Source of the DNA: Agrobacterium vitis
Lineage (GTDB): Bacteria > Pseudomonadota > Alphaproteobacteria > Rhizobiales > Rhizobiaceae
Length of the DNA: 64,000 nucleotides
Reading direction: 5' to 3'
Assembly: GCF_013426735.1 (NCBI RefSeq)
Contig: NZ_AP023272.1
Span: 451,501-515,500 of the forward strand
Under the pieces are notes generated by a model. The model did not search any database, was not told the origin of the DNA, and saw nothing but the letters and a program-made list of their open reading frames with translations. The number at the start of each line of letters is the position of its first letter. Position 1 is the first letter of the stretch. The translations under genes were made by a program, and so were the position numbers. Of the stretch, positions 18,201 through 26,800 are shown one piece after another.

Positions 18201-19880
18201 AAGCGGCGCTTCCTGGAAACGCTGGGGGCGGATCATGTGTTCGACAGCCGCTCGCTCGGTTTTGTCGGCGATGTGCTTGACGTGACCGGTGGTAAAGGTG
18301 TCGATCTGGTGTTGAACTCGCTGTTTGGCGAGGCGATGGAAAAATCCCTGTCGCTGGTCAAGCCGTTCGGGCGTTTCCTTGAGCTTGGCAAGCGCGATTA
18401 TTACGCCGACAGCAAGATCGGTCTGCGGCCATTCCGTCGCAATGTCAGCTATTTCGGCATCGATGCCGACCAATTGCTGGTCCTGCATCCCGATCTGTCT
18501 CGCCGCATGCTGGCCGAGATCGGCGGCCTGTTCGAGCAGGGCGTGTTCACGCCGCTGCCGTTCCGCGCCTTTGAACATGACGAGATCGGCGATGCCTTCC
18601 GCCTGATGCAGAATGCTGGCCATATCGGCAAGATCGTCGTGCTGCCGCCGGTTGCGGGTCGTGACCGCGTGGCGGTAAAGTCTGCGCGCCGGATGGTGGT
18701 TGATGCGGATGGCATGCATCTGGTGGTCGGCGGTATCGGCGGTTTCGGCCTTGCCGCCGCCGATTGGCTGGTAGAGCAGGGCGCGCGCCATATCGCTTTA
18801 TCGACGCGGCGCGGGCTGGTTGATGCGGAGACACAGACCGTTGTTGACCGCTGGGCCAAGCAGGGCGTGACGGCCTATATTCGCGGCTGCGACGTGACCA
18901 GTGAAGCGGCCTTGTCGGCGCTTTTGACCGAGCTACGCGCCATTGCGCCGTTGAAGACCGTTATCCATGCGGCAATGGTGCTGGACGATGCCTTCATCTC
19001 CAATTTGACGCGGGCGCGAAACCAGCCGGTGATCGACGTCAAGGCCAAGGGTGCTGTACTTCTTGACCGGTTGACCCGGCAGGACGGGATCGACAATTTC
19101 ATTCTGTTTTCGTCGATCACCACCTATGTCGGCAATCCCGGTCAGGGCAATTATGTCGCTGCGAACGGCTTCCTGGAAGGCTTGGCGCGGGCGCGTCGCG
19201 CCGATGGTCTGCCTGGTCTTGCCATCGGCTTCGGAGCAATCGGCGATGCCGGTTATCTGGCCCGCAATGCGCAGGTCAATGAACGGCTTGGACGCCGGAT
19301 TGGCAAAACGGCGCTGGATGCCCGCGATGCGCTGGCGACGGTCGCCCGCTATATCGCCGCCGATACCGGTTCCGTCGATGCGGCTGTGGTGATGATTTCC
19401 GAATTCGACTGGGCTGCTGCACATTCGCTTTCCGTGGTCAACGAACCCTTGTTTTCGCTGATTATGCGCCGCAGCAACCAGCATGCCGGTGGCAGTGAGG
19501 GTGGCGAGATCGATCTGGTGGCGCTGATTGATGGCAAGGCGCCGGCTGCGGCGCAGGACGTGCTGTTTACGGTGCTTGCCGGTGAAATTGCCGATACGCT
19601 GCGGGTGCCCAAGGAAAGCATCGGGCTGAACAGCGTGCTGAAGGACATCGGGCTGGACAGTTTGATGGCTGTCGAACTGGGGATGAATTTCGAGCAGAAT
19701 ACCGGCTTTGACATTCCCCTCAGCAGCCTTGCCGACAACGCCACTGTCGGAGACCTGACGCGACGCCTCTATGAAAAAGTCAGCCTGCGCGGACGGACAG
19801 GCGACAAGGATGAAGCGCTACCTGAGGACAGCAAGATCATGGACGATCTGCATCGTCGCCACAGCGGGCAGGACCAGTAA
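12297..19880 (+). CDS. rkpA: Type I polyketide/fatty-acid synthase RkpA (KS-AT-DH-psiMT-ER-KR-ACP)
   Basis: A 2527-residue multidomain synthase. In order: ketosynthase 1-425 with Cys171, His306 and His344; acyltransferase about 528-850 with Ser622 in GHSVGEV; dehydratase about 885-1175 with His927 (HVVDGRAILP) and Asp1092; a methyltransferase-like region about 1330-1550 whose SAM loop reads ELGASSLHLS instead of a GxGxG motif, so probably inactive; enoylreductase 1790-2118 with HGAAGGVGL; ketoreductase 2130-2380 with GGIGGFG, Ser2273 and Tyr2286; ACP 2410-2495 with Ser2455 in GLDSL. All reducing domains are present, so an iterative, fully reduced acyl chain is expected. No thioesterase is present; release is probably by the next gene's product. 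Size and gene order match rhizobial RkpA, needed for capsular K-polysaccharide. The malonyl preference of the AT is an inference. Confidence 0.9.
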   Translation: MTVEIIGRACVAPGARSPEELFDLLRAGACTVSTLPGDRWDIARYWHPEIGTPGKYYTFAAGVMDGIYQFDPALFGMSRREAAFMDPQQRILLELTWRALEDANIPANSLSGQNVAVYVGASSFDHANLAAEDPAGPGPHFMTGNTLSVVSNRISHVFGLNGPSMTVDTACSSSLVALDHAVRAIASGEVDTAIVAGVNVLVHPLPFVGFAQARMLSIDGLCKAYANDGIGYVRAEGGAVLVLRSSDKARREGDRSHATIVASGTNAAGRTNGISLPSREAQAVLLRAVYDDNGLDPDRLAFIEGHGTGTKVGDPAEVWSLGTVIGQRRKEPVWIGSIKTNIGHTEPASGLLGVMKAMMALQHDLLPASLHFNEPNDTIDFDGLNVRVASQAVALARDGAPRLAGINSFGFGGANAHVVIADPQRPDLVPGLAQDAANPAGAGRLFMASAHSQESLKALLDSYDKAFAAAGSDGDLEDLISAAASNRAPLRHRFVASGSADAIVKAVQERLATAKTGGETGEALSRNGKLAFVFSGNGAQWAGMGLDAYRANARFRESYERIATLFTAHSDLDLVAALTDPDLEARLKDTRLAQPMLFAIQASLSDALQLAGLVPDAVYGHSVGEVAAAYVSGALSLKDAVCVIAKRSQHQAVLAGEGTMAALKLGEADARAMLAELGFDDLTIAAINAPNSVTVSGREDAIRALREHARKQRVPAQVLDIDYPFHHPLIDKAKAAFSADPPLITPRQTTLPFISTVTGEQLEGTALTSDYWWKNVRQPVQFQGATEAAIALGCTVFVEISPRAILGGYVSETAQHVSSTVAVSASLSREALDETVDPVARALARAVASGAKVDEAKVFGPRRADIVLPGVPFERADLRPEPTSDRVDLYGRFGQTAYRLSGWRVDLNGGHWKNHLDAHLFPDLAEHVVDGRAILPGSGFVEIAISAAQAHFGSDQLEISNVEIMRPLELSDSRIVELSTLISAATGDVQIRSRERLSDDDWTVNAVARVRKLTASELDDAVDFDLSSPTSELDKSAAYRTARNFGLDYGPRFQLLEKAICHGERLVEVFLKPAAAPGHPLLRYNLNPMSVDAMFHGLVALFGRFSGEQGGAPYIPVRFGRVRTWVLGRPVHRAVIEIERISDSSIKANFHLYSETGERIASLSDSRFRRTYLKQHKTLDGLAYHYETIALPLVKDQGAALVAPLGDVFACQERELDNATVLIQACVLSAFYALAECLAGQDRRVSLVDLPGDVRLRRFLTNALHSLTDSGFAQYADGSWTLEDGSDLPPAFELIRELYRDFPERTVELVMINDVLTAVNAALNQPAGVVDEGLDWDGVISEATLDHFAVHSTLATESHRVLLKAVIDCLSTLDADAPPLVVELGASSLHLSRKLADLVRAAGGNMVIYEPEAGLRRNLELSFEADPRVTVVDAKGLDQLSLLKAPVDLIASAHADLCRLLDGEMLARLSHGALASARRLIAVQPAPGLLHDFAFGLLDGWFDRTVSEEFPLGRFGGSEDWMKSLQQAGFAAAHARQVQVDGGSLIVAEAQGRADVAEPYDATRQDGGSVDEVVASGPVIIVHEKTADLARLSAAARALGGSQVSLLCLSGSFETDRSMLADALGKAGSALGGMVWLMPDTDAAADGSLLLQDRVGALSALAMALGDVAASASDAARTLPVTLVLPGGAPVTGFTGKDLTRSSHAGPVNAGLWAFARVLRNEFDLFDMQVVDTGPSSNTLEIMLDWGMRLLAAKGDNREWLVEPETGRMAEIRAVPGPAPLTAQRTDAFEAAVIRQQVPSQVASIRWESCPVPVIGPTEVLVKTAATGLNFRDVMWAMGLLPEEALEDGFAGASIGMEFAGEVVAVGAKVSDLALGDKVMAIAAAAFGTHVKVERAGVAKLPDGVDPVSAATIPVVFLTAYYAIHELGRVRPGETILIHGAAGGVGLAALQVARHFGAKIIATAGTEEKRRFLETLGADHVFDSRSLGFVGDVLDVTGGKGVDLVLNSLFGEAMEKSLSLVKPFGRFLELGKRDYYADSKIGLRPFRRNVSYFGIDADQLLVLHPDLSRRMLAEIGGLFEQGVFTPLPFRAFEHDEIGDAFRLMQNAGHIGKIVVLPPVAGRDRVAVKSARRMVVDADGMHLVVGGIGGFGLAAADWLVEQGARHIALSTRRGLVDAETQTVVDRWAKQGVTAYIRGCDVTSEAALSALLTELRAIAPLKTVIHAAMVLDDAFISNLTRARNQPVIDVKAKGAVLLDRLTRQDGIDNFILFSSITTYVGNPGQGNYVAANGFLEGLARARRADGLPGLAIGFGAIGDAGYLARNAQVNERLGRRIGKTALDARDALATVARYIAADTGSVDAAVVMISEFDWAAAHSLSVVNEPLFSLIMRRSNQHAGGSEGGEIDLVALIDGKAPAAAQDVLFTVLAGEIADTLRVPKESIGLNSVLKDIGLDSLMAVELGMNFEQNTGFDIPLSSLADNATVGDLTRRLYEKVSLRGRTGDKDEALPEDSKIMDDLHRRHSGQDQ

Positions 19881-19994
19881 AACTGGCCCAGTTTTTGCTG
19901 TCCGTTACGCTGCTGTTCATGTTTGTGTTGATAAACATCATTCTGTTCGGCATAGGTGATAGACGATTGACTAAAATTCTAGGGTTTTCTGCGG

Positions 19995-21362
19995 ATGAAT
20001 GAGAACAAGCGTCAGGATCTGCTGGCCCGTATGCGTGGCGTACAAAAGGATGTGGACCGGAGCCGGGCCAGCCGCAGCCAGCAGAGCGTGTCGCGCAGCC
20101 AGCCAGGTTTTGCCGAATTGCCTGAATATAAGCAGGTGGTGATGCAGAAGCTTGTCAGCGAGCAACTGAACATGCCCAATCCGTTTTACCGGGCGCATGA
20201 GAGCGCCTCCGGGGCAACGGCTGATATCGACGGGCGCGCCTATGATAATTTTGCCTCCTATGATTATCTCGGCTTGAACAGTGATCCACGCATTCGCGAT
20301 GCCGCCATGGCGGCCATCGACCAGTTCGGTATCTCGGCCTCCGCCAGCCGGCTTGTTGCCGGTGAGCGCACCATCCATGCCGAGCTGGAAAAGGCCTTTG
20401 CCAAAAATTACCAGACCGAGGACGCCATCTGTTTCGTCAGCGGCTATCTCACCAATGTCACGACCATCGGCAGCTTGATGGGGCCGAAAGACCTGGTGAT
20501 CCATGACGAGTTCATTCACAACAGCGCCCTGACGGGCATCAAGCTGTCGGGTGCCAATCGCCGCTTCTTCAAGCATAATGACATGGCGGACCTGGACCGT
20601 ATTCTTGCGAGCCTCGCCCCCTTGCATGAACGAATCCTGGTGATCTCCGAGGGCATTTTCTCCATGGATGGAGACGTTGCCGATCTGCCGGGCCTTCTTG
20701 CATTGAAAAAGCAGTATAATTTCTGGCTGATGATGGACGAGGCCCATTCTCTGGGCGTACTTGGACAGCGTGGCCACGGCATTTTCGAACATTTCAATCT
20801 CGATCCAGCCGATGTCGATATCTGGATGGGGACGCTGTCGAAAACCACCTGTAGCTGCGGCGGCTATGTTGCCGGCAGTGAAGCGCTGATCACGCTGTTG
20901 AAGGCGCAGGCCGGTGGTTTCGTTTATAGTGTCGGCTTGGCACCAGCGCTGGCGGCTGCGGCCATCGCCAGCCTGTCGGTGCTGGACGAGGAGCCGGACC
21001 GGGTAGAGGCTTTGCGTCGCAACAGCCAGCTTTTCCTGGAGCAAGCCAAGCTACGGGGGCTGGATACCGGTCTGAGCGAAGGTTTCTCGGTGGTGCCTGT
21101 GATCGTTGCCGATTCGGTGCGCGCTGTGCAGCTTTCCAATGAATTGTTCGAGGCAGGCATCAATGCGCTGCCGATCATCTATCCCGCAGTACCGGAAGGT
21201 CTGGCACGTCTGCGGTTCTTCATCACCAGCGCCCACACGCCCGACCAGATTACCCGCAGCGTGGACAAGGTGGCGGACATTCTGGATCGGCTGAAGGCCG
21301 AGAATTTCGGCATGGGCTCGATGGATGTCCAGAAGGTCATGCTGCAATTGGCGCAGCGCTGA
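19995..21362 (+). CDS. rkpG: Alpha-oxoamine synthase RkpG (serine palmitoyltransferase-like)
   Basis: A 455-residue PLP enzyme of the alpha-oxoamine synthase family (serine palmitoyltransferase, KBL, BioF, HemA). The PLP-binding lysine is Lys283 in GTLSKTTCSCGG, and DEAHS (248-252) is the cofactor-stacking motif. An N-terminal extension of about 60 residues, including a Ser/Arg/Gln-rich stretch, is longer than in KBL and may dock an ACP. Such enzymes join an acyl thioester to an amino acid with loss of CO2. Placed 114 bases after a PKS without thioesterase, it probably off-loads the RkpA chain, giving an amino ketone. The amino-acid substrate (Ser, Gly or Ala) cannot be read from sequence. 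Rhizobial RkpG has been described as an acyltransferase-like capsule gene. Confidence 0.88.
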   Translation: MNENKRQDLLARMRGVQKDVDRSRASRSQQSVSRSQPGFAELPEYKQVVMQKLVSEQLNMPNPFYRAHESASGATADIDGRAYDNFASYDYLGLNSDPRIRDAAMAAIDQFGISASASRLVAGERTIHAELEKAFAKNYQTEDAICFVSGYLTNVTTIGSLMGPKDLVIHDEFIHNSALTGIKLSGANRRFFKHNDMADLDRILASLAPLHERILVISEGIFSMDGDVADLPGLLALKKQYNFWLMMDEAHSLGVLGQRGHGIFEHFNLDPADVDIWMGTLSKTTCSCGGYVAGSEALITLLKAQAGGFVYSVGLAPALAAAAIASLSVLDEEPDRVEALRRNSQLFLEQAKLRGLDTGLSEGFSVVPVIVADSVRAVQLSNELFEAGINALPIIYPAVPEGLARLRFFITSAHTPDQITRSVDKVADILDRLKAENFGMGSMDVQKVMLQLAQR

Positions 21363-21373
21363 AGGACAAGAGC

Positions 21374-22162
21374 GTGAACAGCCGCAATTCGCCGCGTCAT
21401 GTGATCATTACCGGCGGATCGAGCGGGATCGGGCTGGCCTTGGCGAAAGCCTATCTGTTGGCCGGGTCAAAGGTCAGTCTTGTTGCTCGCTCGCTGGTGC
21501 GGCTTGAGACGGCTCGCAGCCAGCTGCCGGAAGCCTGTTTTTCACATATTGGACTTCATGCTGCGGATGTAACGGATTATCAGGCTCTGTCGGCTGCCTT
21601 ATTGGCTGCTGAGGATAGTTTCGGACCCTGCGATTTGCTGATGACCTGTGCTGGTATTGTTCATCCGGCCAGCATGGATGCCATGGACGTGGCGGATGCG
21701 CGCCAGCAACTTGACGTCAATGTCATGGGAACGATCCATGCCGTTAAAGCACTGTGGGCGGGGATGACAGCGCGGGGCGGCACCATGCTGTTGGTTTCTT
21801 CCGGGGCCGCATTCATTGGTCTGCATGGCTATGGTCCCTATTGCGCCTCCAAGGCGGCACTGGTCGGGCTGGCCGATTCGCTGCGCATGGAAGCGTTTGG
21901 CACCAAGCTGAGGGTGGCGATCTGTTTTCCGCCCGATACCGATACACCGCAACTTGCCGCAGAATTACCCTTGCGCTCGCCCCAGGCACAGCGCGTTATG
22001 GGGACCGTTAAGCCCTGGAATGCAGATGCTGTGGCGGCACGCATCGTTCGCCAGCTACAAAAAGGTCGCCGCGACATTGTCTTCGGGATGACGCTCCTGC
22101 TGCTCGCTCGCTTCGGCTCGCTGGTGCGTCCGGTTTTATATTGGTGGTATAGCCGCCGTTGA
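21374..22162 (+). CDS. rkpH: Short-chain dehydrogenase RkpH (3-ketosphinganine reductase-like)
   Basis: A 262-residue SDR with TGGSSGIG (13-20) and catalytic Ser143, Tyr156 and Lys160. The C-terminus is hydrophobic and basic (LLLLARFGSLVRPVLYWWY), resembling the membrane-attached end of 3-ketodihydrosphingosine reductases. It starts with GTG, 11 bases after the rkpG stop, with an AAGGA site, so the two are co-transcribed. The inferred role is reduction of the keto group made by RkpG to an alcohol, completing a sphingoid-like base. Rhizobial RkpH is known as a capsule gene; the exact substrate has not been established to my knowledge. Confidence 0.85.
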   Translation: MNSRNSPRHVIITGGSSGIGLALAKAYLLAGSKVSLVARSLVRLETARSQLPEACFSHIGLHAADVTDYQALSAALLAAEDSFGPCDLLMTCAGIVHPASMDAMDVADARQQLDVNVMGTIHAVKALWAGMTARGGTMLLVSSGAAFIGLHGYGPYCASKAALVGLADSLRMEAFGTKLRVAICFPPDTDTPQLAAELPLRSPQAQRVMGTVKPWNADAVAARIVRQLQKGRRDIVFGMTLLLLARFGSLVRPVLYWWYSRR

Positions 22163-22174
22163 CAGTGTGCCGCG

Positions 22175-22774
22175 TCACTGCGCGCCAATCTCGTCCTTGA
22201 GCACCTGAACCCGTCCGGCACTCACGTCAACGATCATGCCGAGGGTCGCGTCCAGCCGTTCCTCCGGGATGGCGAGGGTCAGTTCGGCACCGGTATCGGT
22301 AAAACTTTCCTGGATGACAAGCAGATCTGCGACAGGGGAAAGCCGGGCCTTGACCAATGCCAGATCCGAAAAGCCGACGCGGATGGTCCTTGTCGCCCGT
22401 ATGATGATTTCCACCTTTTCGGCTTGCCGCAGGCATTGCGCCGCCGTGCCGCCATAGGCCCGTATCAGGCCGCCGCTGCCCAGAAGAATGCCACCGAACC
22501 ATCGGGTGACGATGACCAGCACGCCATCCAGCGTCTGGCCATCAATGGCTTGCAGGATCGGTTTTCCGGCAGTGCCGGAAGGCTCACCATCGTCGTTGAA
22601 GCGATAGGTCTGCCCCAGCCGCCATGCCCAGCAATTGTGGTTGGCGCTAGCATCGGATTGGCCTTCCAGAAGAGGGCGGACGTCATTTTCATGGGAGATC
22701 GGAAAAGCGATGGCGCGAAACCGGCTCTTCTTGATCTCCTGTTCATAGCTGTGTAGGCCGGGAAGGGTAAACAT
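22175..22774 (-). CDS. YigZ/IMPACT family protein (UPF0029)
   Basis: A 199-residue protein with the N-terminal IMPACT domain: SRFRAIAFPIS near residue 18, CWAWRLG, then DDGEPSGTAGKPIL and VTRWFGGILLGSGGLIRAYG, all strong family signatures. The C-terminal ferredoxin-like half (about 125-195) is more variable. YigZ relatives bind nucleic acid or ribosomes, but a firm function is lacking. The start at 22774 is taken from the conserved N-terminus; the open frame extends to 22837. It is convergent with rkpH, with only 12 bases between the stop codons and no clear terminator. Confidence 0.88.
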   Translation of the reverse strand: MFTLPGLHSYEQEIKKSRFRAIAFPISHENDVRPLLEGQSDASANHNCWAWRLGQTYRFNDDGEPSGTAGKPILQAIDGQTLDGVLVIVTRWFGGILLGSGGLIRAYGGTAAQCLRQAEKVEIIIRATRTIRVGFSDLALVKARLSPVADLLVIQESFTDTGAELTLAIPEERLDATLGMIVDVSAGRVQVLKDEIGAQ

Positions 22775-23072
22775 CACCCTTTGTGACGTGATTTGAGTCG
22801 CAAGAAAAGACCGATGGTTGCCGAGACAGCGGCTCATCAGAGAAAAGGAGACGATCCAGTTCCACGCAAGCGACGGCTTCTAGGGTTATCAGGGAGAGCT
22901 TGGAGATCCGGCTCGGGTTTCGGGCTTTGATCCGGCAGTTTGACTGCCAGCCTTGGCTGACCCGGTCGAACTCTGCGGAAAATGACAGTGTTGCGGCGTC
23001 TTTTCGCGTCATGATGACGTTGGTCGCCGCCAACGGAAAGCCGGGATGATCCCGGGGAAACAGGATAGGCCT

Positions 23073-23237
23073 ATGTCTGACGATTTTGAACCAGAAGCGA
23101 CCATCGAAACCTCCAATCTGGCGGCTCTGGTTCTGAGCCAGGAAATCGACTCGCTCACCGATGTTCTCGTCAAGGCCCTTTACGAAGTCTACCGCATTCT
23201 CGATGACAGCCATCAGCAGCCCGGCACCGTGCACTGA
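23073..23237 (+). CDS. Small acidic hypothetical protein
   Basis: A 54-residue open frame starting MSDDFEPEATIETSNL. It is acidic at the N-terminus and predicted helical through the middle (VLSQEIDSLTDVLVKALYEVYRIL). An AGGA lies about 8 bases before the ATG. It has no recognised family. It is convergent with putR, with 28 bases between stops. Coding is supported by codon pattern and helix periodicity only, so it could be spurious. Confidence 0.45.
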   Translation: MSDDFEPEATIETSNLAALVLSQEIDSLTDVLVKALYEVYRILDDSHQQPGTVH

Positions 23238-23265
23238 CGGGCAAGGTCGGCAAGACAAAACCGTT

Positions 23266-23736
23266 TTACCGCCCATATTCCTTGACCGCCTGCATGACGA
23301 CGAAGGTCGATGTGCTCGCCACATGCGGCAGGCTGGAGATCTTCTCACCCAGAACCTGCCGGTAGCGACGGATATCGCCGGTGCGCACCTTCAACAGATA
23401 GTCGAAGGCGCCGGCGATCATATGACATTCCTCCACTTCCCTGATCTTGCGGACCGCCGTGTTGAATTCCGTCAATGCCGTTTCACGGGTGTCGGACAGC
23501 TTCACCTCGGCGAAGGCGATGTGGTCGAGGCCGAATTTGCGGGCATCCAGCACGGCGCGGAAGCCGAGAATATAGCCCTCGTCCATCAGCCGTTTCAGCC
23601 GCACCTGGCAAGGTGTTTTCGATAGTCCGACCCGTTCGGACAAGTCGGTAATCGACATCCGGCCATCCTGCGAGAGAGCCTCGACAATTTTCATATCGAA
23701 TTGGTCGATCTCACTTTCAAATTCAATTTTGGCCAT
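23266..23736 (-). CDS. putR: Lrp/AsnC family regulator, probable proline-dehydrogenase activator
   Basis: A 156-residue protein. The N-terminal helix-turn-helix spans about residues 12-60 (KIVEALSQDGRMSITDLS, then VGLSKTPCQVRLKRL). A C-terminal RAM ligand-binding domain follows (about 75-150). Divergent orientation to putA and the matching of this pair in Agrobacterium, where PutR activates putA in response to proline, support the name. The ATG at 23736 is spaced 5 bases from an AGGAG site; another ATG directly precedes it at 23739. It probably acts as an octameric or dimeric DNA-binding protein on the 145-base intergenic region. Confidence 0.87.
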   Translation of the reverse strand: MAKIEFESEIDQFDMKIVEALSQDGRMSITDLSERVGLSKTPCQVRLKRLMDEGYILGFRAVLDARKFGLDHIAFAEVKLSDTRETALTEFNTAVRKIREVEECHMIAGAFDYLLKVRTGDIRRYRQVLGEKISSLPHVASTSTFVVMQAVKEYGR

Positions 23737-23881
23737 CATATCTCCTGAAAATCTGCATTTTTTTAGAGAATTTACCTAGATTGACCATGAATTCAAGTTC
23801 GCTGATCGAACTGGCTCCATGATATGATCCGGCATCGCTAAATTTCCGTAGAGCCCCCTTCATCGATCCAGGATAACCGTG
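23737..23881. promoter_or_regulatory. Divergent putR-putA control region
   Basis: About 145 bases, A/T-rich near putR, lie between the two divergent genes. Lrp-type regulators typically bind several sites in such a region; no clear dyad was picked out by eye. Confidence 0.5.
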
Positions 23882-26800
23882 ATGAACCAGACCGTTTCCG
23901 TCGCATCGCAGGCCGTTTCATCCTCTCCAGATCCGATCTTTGCCGCTTTTGCGCCGCCTTTGCGTCAGCCAAGCTTGTTGCGTCAGGCGATCACGGGGGC
24001 TTATCGCCGACCGGAGCCGGAATGCCTGTCACCGCTGCTGGCGGCGGCCCGCTTGCGGGATGCCATGCGCAGCGCCGTTGAGGGTACCGCCCGCACATTG
24101 ATCGAAGCCCTGCGCGCCAAGCACAGCGGCAGCGGTGTTGAAGGGCTGGTGCATGAATATTCGCTGTCCAGCCAGGAAGGCGTGGCGCTGATGTGCCTGG
24201 CCGAAGCGCTGCTGCGCATTCCCGACCACGCCACGCGCGATGCGCTGATCCGCGACAAGATTGCCGAGGGCGATTGGAAAGCCCATCTCGGCGGTGGCCG
24301 GTCGCTGTTCGTCAATGCAGCCACCTGGGGACTGGTCGTGACTGGCAAGCTGACCTCGACCGTCAATGATCGTGGTCTGTCGGCAGCTTTGACCCGGTTG
24401 ATTGCCCGGTGCGGCGAGCCGGTCATACGTCGCGGCGTCGATATGGCCATGCGGATGATGGGGGAGCAATTCGTTACCGGCGAAACCATCGAGGAGGCGC
24501 TGAAACGCGCCCGCCCGCTGGAAGCCAGGGGCTTTCGCTATTCCTACGACATGCTGGGCGAGGCGGCGACCACGGCTGGCGATGCGGCGCGGTATTTCCG
24601 GGATTACCAGCAGGCCATCCATGCCATCGGCAAGGCCTCGGCGGGACGCGGCATTTATGACGGTCCCGGCATTTCCATCAAGCTGTCGGCCCTGCATCCG
24701 CGCTACAGCCGCGCCAAGGCTGATCGGGTGATGGGTGAATTGCTGCCGCAGGTCAAGGCGCTGGCGCTGCTGGCCAAGCAGTATGATATTGGCCTCAATA
24801 TCGATGCCGAGGAGGCCGACCGGCTGGAACTGTCGCTGGATCTGCTGGAAGACCTCTGCCTCGATCCCGCCTTGTCGGGCTGGAACGGCATGGGCTTCGT
24901 GGTGCAGGCCTATGGCAAGCGCTGCCCCTTCGTGCTGGATTTCATCATTGATCTTGCCCACCGCGCAGAGCGCCGGATCATGGTGCGCCTGGTCAAGGGG
25001 GCCTATTGGGATGCCGAGATCAAGCGGGCGCAGGTCGATGGGCTGGAGGATTTTCCGGTCTATACCCGCAAGGTTCACACCGACGTTTCCTATATCGCCT
25101 GCGCCAAAAAGCTGCTCGCGGCGCGGGATGTGATCTTTCCGCAATTTGCCACCCACAATGCCCAGACGCTGGCGGCAATCTATCATCTGGCCGGCCCTGA
25201 TTTCAAAACCGGCTCCTACGAGTTTCAGTGCCTGCACGGCATGGGCGAGCCGCTCTACGACGAAGTCGTGGGCAAGGCGAAGCTTGGCCGCCCCTGCCGG
25301 ATTTACGCGCCTGTGGGTACGCATGAGACGCTGCTGGCCTATCTCGTGCGCCGCCTGTTGGAAAATGGTGCCAATTCCTCCTTCGTCAATCGGATCGCCG
25401 ATCCGGCCATATCCGTGGATGCGTTGATCGCCGATCCGACTGAAACCGTGCTCGCCATGGTGCAGCCGGGTGCAAAGCATGAGAGGATTGCTTTGCCCGC
25501 CGATCTTTTCGAAGGCCGCAAAAATTCCGCAGGCCTCGATCTTAGCAATGAAGCGGTGTTGCAGGCGCTTGGCCAGACCCTGCGCCAAACCGCTCTCTCG
25601 TCTTGGGATGCGGTGCCCGCTTTGATTGCGGGGACAAGTGCCGGGCCTGTGCGTTCTGTCGTCAATCCCGGCGACCATCGTGATGTGGTTGGCAGTATCA
25701 GGGAAGCAACCGAGGAAGAGGCGCGCCAGGCCGTGGCGGATGCCGCGCTTCATGCTCAGACCTGGGCGCAGACGGTGCCTTTGGAGCGGGCGCGGATGCT
25801 GGACGAGGCTGCCGACCTGATGCAGGCACGGTTGCCGGTGCTGCTGGGGCTGATTATGCGCGAGGCGGGCAAATCAGCGGCCAATGCCATTGCCGAGGTG
25901 CGCGAGGCCATCGACTTTCTGCGCTACTACGCCGAGCAGGCGCGTCGCACCTTGGGGCCAGTGCATGCGCCATTGGGGCCGATTGTCTGCATCAGCCCCT
26001 GGAATTTTCCGCTGGCGATTTTCACCGGACAGGTGGCGGCAGCACTGGTGGCAGGCAATCCGGTTCTGGCCAAGCCCGCCGAGGAAACACCGCTGATCGC
26101 CGCTGAGGCCGTGCGCCTCCTGCATCAGGCTGGCGTCCCCGGCGCTGCCCTTCAGCTTCTGCCAGGCGACGGGCGGATCGGGGCGGCATTGGTCGCCTCG
26201 CCGCAGGTGGCAGGCGTGATGTTTACCGGCTCGACCGAGGTTGCCAAGCTGATCCAGAGGGAGCTTGCCGGGCGTCTGCTGGCCAATGGCAGGCCCATCC
26301 CGCTGATTGCCGAGACCGGTGGCCAGAACGCGATGATCGTTGATTCCTCGGCGCTTGCTGAACAGGTGGTGGCGGATGTGATCGCCTCGGCCTTCGACAG
26401 CGCCGGTCAGCGTTGTTCAGCGCTCAGGGTTCTGTGCCTTCAGGACGAGGTGGCGGATCGCATTCTTGCCATGCTGAAAGGCGCGCTGCATGAACTGACC
26501 TTGGGCCGTACCGACCGGCTGTCCACCGATATCGGCCCGGTGATTACCGCCGAGGCCAAGGGCGTGATCGAGGCGCATATTGACGCCATGCGCGCCATGG
26601 GCAAGGCGGTGGAGCAGATCGGTGCGGGTGATGGCACTGAGCACGGCACCTTCGTTGCACCGACCATCATCGAGATCGGCGCATTGTCTGATCTTAAGCG
26701 GGAAGTATTTGGCCCGGTCCTGCATGTGCTGCGCTACCGGCGTAACGATCTTGATCGCCTGATCGACCAGATCAACGCCACCGGCTATGGCCTGACCTTC

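Noticed and set aside
17307..18791. 494-codon open frame antisense to the ER region of rkpA
   Set aside because: Same reasoning: the sense strand has clear enoylreductase motifs.
24029..25753. 574-codon open frame antisense to putA
   Set aside because: It is opposite the conserved PRODH domain; composition and lack of motifs mark it as a shadow.
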